Source: Anaerocolumna sp. (lineage in GTDB: Bacteria; Bacillota; Clostridia; Lachnospirales; Lachnospiraceae). Taken from it: a stretch of 8,559 nucleotides of DNA. The DNA is taken from NCBI GenBank assembly GCA_029256035.1, contig JAQSYR010000094.1:1-8559 (forward strand). Reading direction: 5' to 3'. The notes beneath the pieces are model-generated. The model was not told where the DNA came from. It was given only the letters and a program-made list of their open reading frames with translations, and searched no databases. Position numbers and translations under genes: made by a program. The number at the start of each line of letters is the position of its first letter. Positions within the stretch are counted from its first letter, which is position 1. Positions 1 through 5,100 of this stretch are shown piece by piece.

Positions 1-116
1 GCACTTTTCTCAATATAGACTGTGTGTCCATGTGTAACATAGGTTCTTACATTATCCGGTGTCATACCTACACGGTATTCGTTATTCTTTATCTCTTTTA
101 CACAGCCAACTTTCAT
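1..116 (-). CDS. ald: Alanine dehydrogenase, N-terminal fragment (cut by window edge)
   Basis: The minus strand from base 116 reads MKVGCVKEIKNNEYRVGMTP followed by a segment ending YVTHGHTVYIEKS, which matches the start of alanine dehydrogenases (typically MKIGVPKEIKNNENRVALTP, then a YV..GH.V..E.. segment). Only 38 of roughly 370 codons lie in the window. The family catalyses NAD-dependent interconversion of L-alanine with pyruvate and ammonia in the cytoplasm. The N-terminal lobe seen here holds the conserved Lys-Glu and Arg-Val residues near the substrate pocket. The ATG start is supported by a GGGGAGA ribosome-binding site at 121-127, about five bases upstream. It is the next gene after spoVG on the same strand but is separated from it by a terminator, so it should be its own transcription unit. 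Identity is confident; catalytic integrity cannot be judged. Confidence 0.85.
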   Translation of the reverse strand, partial: MKVGCVKEIKNNEYRVGMTPDNVRTYVTHGHTVYIEKS

Positions 117-130
117 GTTTTCTCCCCAAA

Positions 131-154
131 TGACAACCTATTTATCTGTTGTCA
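131..154 (-). promoter_or_regulatory. Inverted repeat in the ald leader (possible operator or leader hairpin)
   Basis: TGACAAC (131-137) and GTTGTCA (148-154) are perfect 7-base inverted arms around a 10-base spacer, ending four bases upstream of the ald ribosome-binding site. It could be a protein-binding dyad or an RNA hairpin that sits against the Shine-Dalgarno. A TATAAT sits farther upstream on the minus strand at 220-225, but without a convincing -35 box, so the ald promoter is not settled. Apart from this dyad and that hexamer I see nothing definite between 117 and 285. Confidence 0.35.
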
Positions 155-285
155 ATTCCTTTCATTTTTATTTCACTACATTTCTTATGTCTATTTTTCA
201 CTAATTGTAATTCGTATCTATTATATTTCCACTAACCTGTTTCCTTGATAGTAGTATGAAATATATAATGCATTTTACGCATATA

Positions 286-319
286 AAAAGATAGGAAAGA
301 AAAAATCCTCCTATCTTTT
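286..319 (-). terminator. Rho-independent terminator after spoVG
   Basis: AAAAGATAGGA (286-296) and TCCTATCTTTT (309-319) form a perfect 11-bp stem with a 12-base loop. On the minus strand the stem is followed by a T-run, as expected for an intrinsic terminator ending the glgC-glgD-spoVG unit and insulating ald. The A/T ends also make it potentially bidirectional, but no plus-strand gene precedes it. Confidence 0.65.
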
Positions 320-321
320 CA

Positions 322-398
322 GGGTCGCTGCCAGTTTCACTTCTTTGTGATAACTGGTAAATCTGCTGTATTCACTTCTTGCTTCCCTGGCAGTACCC
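322..398 (-). other. Structured non-coding stretch between spoVG and its terminator
   Basis: Two helices can form. The outer one pairs GGGT (322-325) with ACCC (395-398) and CTGCCAG (328-334) with CTGGCAG (387-393). The inner one pairs CCAGTT (331-336) with AACTGG (352-357), extended by CAC (338-340) with GTG (347-349). Bases 331-334 are used by both, so the helices are mutually exclusive. The 10-mer TTCACTTCTT is also directly repeated at 336-345 and 371-380. I do not recognise it as a known riboswitch or sRNA. It may be a 3' UTR structure, an attenuator-like element, or a decayed repeat. Confidence 0.4.
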
Positions 399-441
399 AT
401 TGAAACTACTTTAGACCTAACTTAATATTGTTGATAGACTA

Positions 442-717
442 TTATTCTGCAAACTCTTCACTTTCAGCAGCTGCTTCATAACTTTCCAAAATTATTTTTT
501 GAATCTTGTCTCTTGTTTCTGAATTAATTGGATGCGCGATGTCGCGATATTCTCCGTCACCTGCTTTGCGGCTTGGCATAGCAATAAATAGACCCTTTTC
601 TCCTTCAATTACCTTAATGTCATGTACTACGAATTCATTATCCATAGTAATTGATACCACCGCTTTCATTTTACCTTCTTTGTTTACTTTGCGTACACGC
701 ACGTCTGTAATCTGCAT
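442..717 (-). CDS. spoVG: Septation/sporulation regulator SpoVG
   Basis: The 91-residue product begins MQITDVRVRKV and contains the family's hallmark segments: KMKAVVSITMDNEFVVHDIKV, GLFIAMPSRK, EYRDIAHPINSETR and a C-terminal helix with an acidic tail. This fits SpoVG, a small protein of about 85-100 residues that affects asymmetric septation and cortex formation in spore formers and binds DNA or RNA as a broad regulator. The ATG at 717 is preceded by a strong AAAGGGGG site (726-733) eight bases away. It lies 82 bases after glgD on the same strand with no terminator between, so read-through from the glycogen genes is likely, possibly plus a promoter of its own. No residues look missing. Confidence 0.96.
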   Translation of the reverse strand: MQITDVRVRKVNKEGKMKAVVSITMDNEFVVHDIKVIEGEKGLFIAMPSRKAGDGEYRDIAHPINSETRDKIQKIILESYEAAAESEEFAE

Positions 718-746
718 TGTGTAATCCCCCTTTGATGTAATTTACT

Positions 747-774
747 AATTTCATCTTTTGTAATAGTTTTCTAC
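747..774 (-). promoter_or_regulatory. Possible SigH-like promoter for spoVG (weak)
   Basis: In the glgD-spoVG gap the minus strand carries GTAGAAAAC (766-774) and, after 10 bases, GATGAAATT (747-755). These loosely resemble the SigH -35 (RNAGGAWWW) and -10 (RNNGAATWW) elements, and spoVG is a SigH target in Bacillus. Each box has mismatches, the spacer is one base short, and the implied start site is very close to the Shine-Dalgarno, so this is only a suggestion. Confidence 0.25.
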
Positions 775-786
775 ATACTTACTTTT

Positions 787-800
787 ACCGGAATTCCGGT
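787..800. repeat. Perfect 14-bp palindrome ACCGGAATTCCGGT
   Basis: A perfect palindrome with no loop lies directly after glgD, its last base overlapping the glgD stop codon, and upstream of spoVG. It has no following T-run, so it is not an intrinsic terminator. A loop-free GC-flanked dyad is more typical of a dimeric protein-binding site, or it could arise by chance. No regulator is identified. Confidence 0.4.
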
Positions 801-1876
801 TATATTAAATATCTATCATTCTTTTCGACTACTATTTTGATTTCACCATCTTCGCCAATATGGGTAGTATTTGCGCGAATTGTATCCCTGCTTTCCACAA
901 TACAATTCTCAATATGAGTGTTATCTCCAATATAAACATCATTTAAAATGATAGAATTTTTAATTGTACAATTGTTTCCCACATATACCTTTTTAAATAA
1001 AACGGAATTCTCAATGACTCCATTAATAATACAACCACTAGAAATTAAGCTGTTTCTAACTGCTGCCTCCTGGTTATATTTTGCCGGCGGATAATCATCA
1101 ATTTTAGAATAAATATCCGGATATTCACGAAAGAAATAATCTCTAACATCTTTCTTTAGAAAATCCATATTAGTCTTATAATATGCTTCCGCTGTTGCAA
1201 TATTACTCCAGTAGGTATCTATTTCATATGCATAAATCTGTTTTACCTGACTATAACGCACAAGTATATCTTTTACAAAGTCATATCTTTCTTCTTCATT
1301 GGACTTTCTTAGAAGATCAATCAAAAGCCTTCTTCGAACAATATATACTCCCGTTGAAATAAGTTCACCGCAGGCTTGTATTGGCTTTTCATCAATACTT
1401 AAAATTCTATTATCACTGTCTTGGCTTAGAATTCCAAAGCGGCTTGCATCTTCTCCTTTGGGTACTTTTGTACATACTACGGTAATATCAGCTTTTTTAT
1501 CAATATGATACTCAAGTACTTTATTATAATCCAGTTTATAAACACAATCTCCAGAAGCTATAACAACATAAGGCTCATGGCTGTTTTTTAAAAAGCTCAA
1601 ATTCTGATACATGCTATCTGCAGTTCCCCGGTACCAATAGCTGTTTTCCGGAGTAATCGTTGGTGTAAAAACAAATAACCCACCTTGTTTTCTACCAAAA
1701 TCCCACCATTTTGAAGAATTTAAATGTTCGTTCAAGGATTTTGAATTATATTGGGTAATCACTGCAACTTTTTGAATATGGGAATTGGTCATATTGCTTA
1801 ATGCAAAATCAATAGCTCTGAAATTACCAGCAATGGGCATGGCAGCAATTGCTCTTTTATTTGATAATTCCCTCAT
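800..1876 (-). CDS. glgD: Glycogen biosynthesis protein GlgD (ADP-glucose pyrophosphorylase-like subunit), altered N-terminus
   Basis: From MRELSNKRAIAAMPIAG onward the product (358 residues from this start) matches clostridial GlgD: IDFALSNMTNSHIQKVAV, SSKWWDFGRKQGG, YRGTADSMYQNL, then SGDCVYKLDY, where GlgC has GDHIYKMDY, a DEKP motif, and a C-terminal left-handed beta-helix of hexapeptide repeats. GlgD is the non-catalytic or regulatory partner of GlgC in Firmicutes. The chosen ATG at 1876 overlaps the glgC stop as ATGA, suggesting translational coupling. A GTG at 1927 would add 17 residues overlapping glgC, but has only a poorly spaced AGGA. In either case the usual first strand and glycine-rich loop (of the type ILAGGNNNK) is absent; in frame one reads LFLWHNNK instead. 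Function may be impaired. The family call is confident; the start is uncertain. Confidence 0.85.
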   Translation of the reverse strand: MRELSNKRAIAAMPIAGNFRAIDFALSNMTNSHIQKVAVITQYNSKSLNEHLNSSKWWDFGRKQGGLFVFTPTITPENSYWYRGTADSMYQNLSFLKNSHEPYVVIASGDCVYKLDYNKVLEYHIDKKADITVVCTKVPKGEDASRFGILSQDSDNRILSIDEKPIQACGELISTGVYIVRRRLLIDLLRKSNEEERYDFVKDILVRYSQVKQIYAYEIDTYWSNIATAEAYYKTNMDFLKKDVRDYFFREYPDIYSKIDDYPPAKYNQEAAVRNSLISSGCIINGVIENSVLFKKVYVGNNCTIKNSIILNDVYIGDNTHIENCIVESRDTIRANTTHIGEDGEIKIVVEKNDRYLI

Positions 1877-3012
1877 TTTATTATTATGCCATAAGAATAG
1901 ATGTGAGGTGCCATACGATTTGGACACTCTTCACCAATTCCTAATTGTACTCCCCTTCCAATTTTAACTCCTTCTGCAATAATTGCTTTATGAATTACAG
2001 CTCCTTCTCCTATAACGCTGCCTTTCATAATAATAGAATCCCGAATAACAGCACCAGGTTCTATGGTAACTCCGGTTCCAATGACTGAATTATGTACTTC
2101 ACCATATATATTGGTTCCTTCTCCAATAATAGCTCGATCAATTACTGCGGAATCAGCAATATATTGGGGTGGAATAGTATCTGTTTTGGTGTATATCTTC
2201 CAGAACTCTTCATATAAATTAAATACTGGCACCAAATCAATTAATTCCATATTTGATTCCCAGTAAGCACCTAATGTTCCAACATCTTTCCAATATCCAT
2301 TATACTCATAAGCAAAAACACGGTCTCCACGTTGATGACAATAAGGTATTACATGCTTTCCAAAGTCACATCCCTTTTGCTCAGATAAGGCGTTTAAAGA
2401 TTCCTTTAAGACTTTCCATGTAAATATGTAGATTCCCATAGATGCCAGATTACTTCTAGGTTCCTCCGGTTTTTCCTCAAATTCAAGAATTTGCTTGTTA
2501 TTATCTGTTATAACAACGCCGAATCTGCTAGCTTCTTCCATTGGAACAGGAATTGTTGCAAGGGTAATATCTGCCTGATTGGTTTTATGAAAATCCAGCA
2601 TTGCTTCATAGTCCATTTTGTAAATATGGTCTCCACCAAGAATTAATACATATTCCGGGTTATAGTATTCCATATACTTCATATTCTGGTAGATGGCATT
2701 AGCCGTTCCAGTATACCATTCACTATTTTGACTTTTTTCATAGGGAGGTAGAATGGATACTCCTCCAATATTACGATCCAAATCCCAAGGTATACCAATT
2801 CCGATATGAGTATTCAGTCTTAAAGGCTGGTATTGTGTTAAAACACCAACCGTATCAATTCCCGAATTAATACAATTGCTTAAAGGGAAATCAATAATCC
2901 TGTATTTTCCTCCAAATGTAACTGCAGGTTTCGCCAAGTTGGAGGTTAACACACCAAGTCTTGAACCTTGTCCACCAGCGAGCAGCATTGCTATCATTTC
3001 TTTTTTTATCAC
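1873..3012 (-). CDS. glgC: Glucose-1-phosphate adenylyltransferase GlgC, C-terminally shortened
   Basis: The enzyme makes ADP-glucose from ATP and glucose-1-phosphate, the committed step of bacterial glycogen synthesis. The 379-residue product has the nucleotide-binding loop LLAGGQGSRLG (10-20), AKPA and GGKYRIIDFPLSNC, the catalytic-Asp motif GGDHIYKMDY (D128), FEEKP (178-182), WKDVGT (241-246), and a beta-helix of hexapeptide repeats from about 285. The start is GTG at 3012, preceded by GAGGTGA (3017-3023), and gives the expected MIKKEMIAMLLAGG. The catalytic domain looks intact. The C-terminus ends ECPNRMAPHIYSYGIIIK, whereas relatives in this group, as I recall them, continue for roughly 40-45 residues beyond the equivalent HIY..GI. 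The stop codon overlaps the glgD ATG. The protein may still be active, but subunit assembly or regulation, to which the beta-helix contributes, could be altered. Confidence 0.9.
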   Translation of the reverse strand: MIKKEMIAMLLAGGQGSRLGVLTSNLAKPAVTFGGKYRIIDFPLSNCINSGIDTVGVLTQYQPLRLNTHIGIGIPWDLDRNIGGVSILPPYEKSQNSEWYTGTANAIYQNMKYMEYYNPEYVLILGGDHIYKMDYEAMLDFHKTNQADITLATIPVPMEEASRFGVVITDNNKQILEFEEKPEEPRSNLASMGIYIFTWKVLKESLNALSEQKGCDFGKHVIPYCHQRGDRVFAYEYNGYWKDVGTLGAYWESNMELIDLVPVFNLYEEFWKIYTKTDTIPPQYIADSAVIDRAIIGEGTNIYGEVHNSVIGTGVTIEPGAVIRDSIIMKGSVIGEGAVIHKAIIAEGVKIGRGVQLGIGEECPNRMAPHIYSYGIIIK

Positions 3013-3043
3013 ATTTTCACCTCATGTCATTTAGTCTAGTTAT

Positions 3044-3072
3044 ATTATACCATTAAATAAAATTTTTGTGAA
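3044..3072 (-). promoter_or_regulatory. SigA-type promoter of glgC-glgD
   Basis: The minus strand has TTCACA (3067-3072), a 17-base spacer and TATAAT (3044-3049), with TG one base upstream of the -10 (extended -10). This predicts a start near 3037 and a short leader of about 25 bases to the glgC GTG. It is the clearest promoter on this strand. Confidence 0.75.
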
Positions 3073-3197
3073 TAATCTTTACAAATTTTTTATAAAAAAT
3101 GGTAGTTTTTTTTACATATTGTATAAAAATTTATTCTATTCTATGAAGATAGTCAAGTTTCCATTCCTGGTTTTTCACATATTATTGCCATATAGGG

Positions 3198-3227
3198 CCT
3201 GTGAAATTTTAATTGTAATTTTACAGG
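3198..3227. promoter_or_regulatory. Imperfect inverted repeat overlapping the murC promoter
   Basis: CCTGTGAAATT (3198-3208) and AATTTTACAGG (3217-3227) are 11-base inverted arms with one mismatch and an 8-base spacer. The dyad covers the proposed -35 box and most of the -35/-10 spacer, where a bound dimeric repressor would block RNA polymerase. It does not match a PurR box, a cre site or another operator I know. Confidence 0.4.
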
Positions 3228-3240
3228 AAACGGGTATAAT
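3213..3240 (+). promoter_or_regulatory. Promoter of murC
   Basis: TTGTAA (3213-3218), a 16-base spacer and a perfect TATAAT (3235-3240) predict a start near 3247, giving a leader of roughly 60 bases before murC. The -35 matches consensus at four of six positions. It fires away from the glgC promoter in the shared divergent intergenic region. Confidence 0.6.
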
Positions 3241-3309
3241 ACAAATAGTATGATTGATTACTTGGTTATCAGGTAATTTCATTAATAATTAAGATAGGAA
3301 GTGTAATAC

Positions 3310-4713
3310 ATGTATCAGATTGATTTTCATAATCCAGTTAACGTACATTTTATAGGTATCGGTGGTATTAGCATGAGCGGTCTTGCCGAACTTTTACATA
3401 CGATGGGCTTTCGCATCAGTGGTTCCGATGCAAAAAAAAGTAAAATCACAGAACATTTAGCATCCCTTGGAATTACTATATTATATGGACAAAGATCTTC
3501 AAATATAACTCAAGATATGGATTTGGTTGTATTTACTTCAGCAGTGAAAGAAGATAATCCAGAATATCAGGCTGTTCTACAGGCAGGAATTCCGCTTATG
3601 GACCGTGCTGAGCTTGTCGGTCAGGTAATGAAACAGTATGCTGATGCCATCGCAGTTTCAGGAACTCATGGCAAAACAACCACCACCTCAATGATTTCAT
3701 TAATTCTCTTAGAGGCAGGACTTGATCCAACTATATCTGTAGGCGGAATCCTTGATAATATTAAAGGTAATATACGAATCGGTAACTCTTCACATTTTAT
3801 TACAGAAGCATGTGAATATACCAATAGTTTCTTAAAATTTAACCCAACCAGAGGCATTATATTAAATGTGGAAGCAGAGCATTTGGATTTTTTTAAAGAT
3901 CTAGAAGATGTACGTCGCTCATTCCGTCTTTTTGCAGAACGTTTACCAGAGGGTGGATTATTAATCATTAATGATGACATTGAGGATATTTCTTATTTTA
4001 CCAATCACCTTCCCTGTGAATTTGTTACGTATAGTGTAAATAGCCCAAAATCAACGGTACCAGGATCTAAAGTTCATTACAGCGCTACAAATATAACTTT
4101 TGATAACTCCGGACATGGACATTATGATTTGCTTGAAAACGGTAAAATTGTTAGTCGTATTGACTTAAGTGTTATTGGTATTCATAATATTTCAAATTCC
4201 TTACCAGCCATTGCTTTGGCACGAAGCTTAAATATTTCTATGGAAGTAATAAAGAAAGCACTGTCATCTTTTAAAGGAACGGATCGTCGTTTTCAGTATA
4301 AAGGAGAAATTGGCGGAGTTACAATTATAGATGATTATGCACATCATCCAACGGAAGTAACTGCAACCTTAAGTGCTGCCAGAAATTTCCCTCACGAAAC
4401 TCTCTGGTGTGTCTTCCAGCCTCACACCTATACAAGAATGAAAGCATTCTTAAAGGAATTTGGTGTGGCACTATCTCTAGCTGATAAAATAGTATTAACA
4501 GATATTTATGCAGCCAGAGAAGTTAACCCAGGAGATATCTCTTCTGAAGATTTACAGCATGAGTTGATTAAATTAGGTAAAGAAGTATACTATTTTGAAA
4601 GTTTTGATGAAATTGAGAACTTTTTATTAGAAAATTGTAACAACGGGGACCTGTTGATAACTATGGGTGCCGGAGACGTTGTAACTATTGGAGAAGCACT
4701 CCTCGGAATGTAG
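3310..4713 (+). CDS. murC: UDP-N-acetylmuramate--L-alanine ligase MurC
   Basis: MurC adds L-alanine to UDP-MurNAc with ATP, the first amino-acid step of peptidoglycan precursor synthesis in the cytoplasm. The 467-residue product is full length and shows all three Mur-ligase domains. The N-terminal UDP-binding fold carries GIGGISMSG (16-24). The central ATPase domain carries the P-loop GTHGKTTT (118-125), EACEYTNSF (167-175), NVEAEHLDFF (186-195) and HNISNSLPA (from 292). The C-terminal domain has GTDRRFQ (323-329), DDYAHHPTEV (341-350) and FQPHTYTR (369-376). The ATG at 3310 has AGGAAGTG six bases upstream. It has its own promoter and a strong terminator right after it, so it appears monocistronic, divergent from glgC. 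The stop codon abuts the first DnaA box of the following intergenic region. Nothing looks degraded. Confidence 0.97.
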   Translation: MYQIDFHNPVNVHFIGIGGISMSGLAELLHTMGFRISGSDAKKSKITEHLASLGITILYGQRSSNITQDMDLVVFTSAVKEDNPEYQAVLQAGIPLMDRAELVGQVMKQYADAIAVSGTHGKTTTTSMISLILLEAGLDPTISVGGILDNIKGNIRIGNSSHFITEACEYTNSFLKFNPTRGIILNVEAEHLDFFKDLEDVRRSFRLFAERLPEGGLLIINDDIEDISYFTNHLPCEFVTYSVNSPKSTVPGSKVHYSATNITFDNSGHGHYDLLENGKIVSRIDLSVIGIHNISNSLPAIALARSLNISMEVIKKALSSFKGTDRRFQYKGEIGGVTIIDDYAHHPTEVTATLSAARNFPHETLWCVFQPHTYTRMKAFLKEFGVALSLADKIVLTDIYAAREVNPGDISSEDLQHELIKLGKEVYYFESFDEIENFLLENCNNGDLLITMGAGDVVTIGEALLGM

Positions 4714-4743
4714 TTATCCACATTATCCACAACCTTATCAACA
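4714..4743 (+). promoter_or_regulatory. DnaA-box cluster I
   Basis: Immediately after the murC stop are two perfect TTATCCACA boxes abutting head to tail (4714-4722 and 4723-4731), then TTATCAACA (4735-4743), one mismatch from the TTATNCACA consensus. A weaker reverse-orientation copy, TGTGGATTT, lies at 4762-4770. Perfect 9-mers in tandem are unlikely by chance. They suggest DnaA binding here, for titration, transcription control or origin-like activity. The second and reverse copies also form part of the murC terminator stem. Confidence 0.7.
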
Positions 4744-4773
4744 ATTTAATTGTGAAAAGGTTGTGGATTTTTT
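4725..4773 (+). terminator. Rho-independent terminator of murC
   Basis: ATCCACAACCTT (4725-4736) pairs perfectly with AAGGTTGTGGAT (4757-4768) over 12 bp, and the loop contains a second small stem ACAAT/ATTGT (4741-4745 with 4749-4753). Six T residues (4768-4773) begin at the last base of the right arm. This is a strong intrinsic terminator ending murC transcription before the helicase-loader operon. Confidence 0.88.
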
Positions 4774-4890
4774 AGTTCACATAATAGTTTTCTACAATGC
4801 TAGACTAATCTATTTTTTTATTGGATTTTATCTTGATTTTACTTGGGTTCTACATTTTTTTACATAATGTAGTATATTTTTATGATGGAC
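4774..4890. other. AT-rich spacer between the two DnaA-box clusters
   Basis: No gene fits in this 117-base stretch. It is very AT-rich with T-runs, and contains a dyad CTACAT (4850-4855) with ATGTAG (4867-4872). Its position between DnaA-box clusters resembles the unwinding-element arrangement of a bipartite bacterial origin, but the whole genome is AT-rich and I could not find a convincing series of DnaA-trio triplets. It may simply be spacer DNA. Confidence 0.3.
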
Positions 4891-4917
4891 TTATCCACTT
4901 TTTCCACATTATCCACA
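4891..4917 (+). promoter_or_regulatory. DnaA-box cluster II, upstream of the helicase-loader operon
   Basis: Three 9-mers abut with no gap: TTATCCACT (4891-4899, one mismatch), TTTTCCACA (4900-4908, one mismatch) and TTATCCACA (4909-4917, perfect). All point the same way as cluster I. The block ends about 37 bases before the proposed -35 box of the following operon, where DnaA could act as a transcription regulator of the genes it works with at initiation. Confidence 0.65.
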
Positions 4918-4954
4918 ACTAAGTACCTCGGACAATTTCCAGAAAAATAGCCTA

Positions 4955-4983
4955 TTTCAATCTACAAACACCTGTGTTATAAT
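4955..4983 (+). promoter_or_regulatory. Extended -10 promoter of the helicase-loader operon
   Basis: TGTTATAAT (4975-4983) is a perfect extended -10 (TGnTATAAT). The best-placed -35, TTTCAA (4955-4960) at a 17-base spacing, matches at only three of six positions, which an extended -10 can offset. The predicted start is near 4990, leaving a leader of about 110 bases. Confidence 0.55.
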
Positions 4984-5004
4984 ACTTTGACAAAGGGAAA
5001 TATC

Positions 5005-5054
5005 ATCGGCCTCTGCCGGTTTACAATGACTTGCCGCCTGTGTATACAGCCGGC
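5005..5054 (+). other. GC-rich leader hairpins upstream of the dnaB/dnaD-like gene
   Basis: Two hairpins stand out in an otherwise AT-rich leader. The first pairs ATCGGC (5005-5010) with GCCGGT (5015-5020) around a CTCT loop, with one G-T pair. The second pairs GCCG (5033-5036) and CTGT (5038-5041) with ACAG (5046-5049) and CGGC (5051-5054) around a GTAT loop, with one C-C mismatch. GCCGG (5015-5019) could alternatively pair with CCGGC (5050-5054), joining the two. No T-run follows, and no known riboswitch class is recognised. Confidence 0.4.
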
Positions 5055-5100
5055 TTGTATTCATGTATTCCCCGATTTTATATAATATGCAGGAGGGAAT

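Noticed and set aside
150..155. TTGACA on the minus strand as the ald -35 box
   Set aside because: The matching -10 position (127-132) reads CATTTG and overlaps the ribosome-binding site, so this is not a promoter; the hexamer is part of the dyad.
24..248. Plus-strand open frame of 74 codons at the left edge
   Set aside because: It overlaps the ald start in antisense, has a low-complexity composition rich in F, I and Y typical of AT-rich non-coding DNA, no convincing ribosome-binding site, and no recognisable family.
311..400. A 29-codon minus-strand frame (MGTAREARSEYSRF...) after spoVG
   Set aside because: There is no good Shine-Dalgarno, it runs into the terminator stem, and the sequence is better explained by the overlapping inverted repeats. 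Not called as a gene.
2063..2266. Plus-strand open frames inside glgC, glgD and spoVG (also 506-724, 1299-1508, 1785-1967)
   Set aside because: They are antisense to well-recognised genes with conserved motifs, and show no start signals or family resemblance.
3666..3980. Minus-strand open frame within murC
   Set aside because: It lies antisense to the conserved MurC P-loop and central domain; the coding signal belongs to murC.
5081..5086. TATAAT just upstream of the DnaB/DnaD-like gene as a second promoter
   Set aside because: There is no -35 at a workable spacing (TTGTAT at 5055-5060 is 20 bases away), and a start here would place the transcript's 5' end at or beyond the ribosome-binding site.
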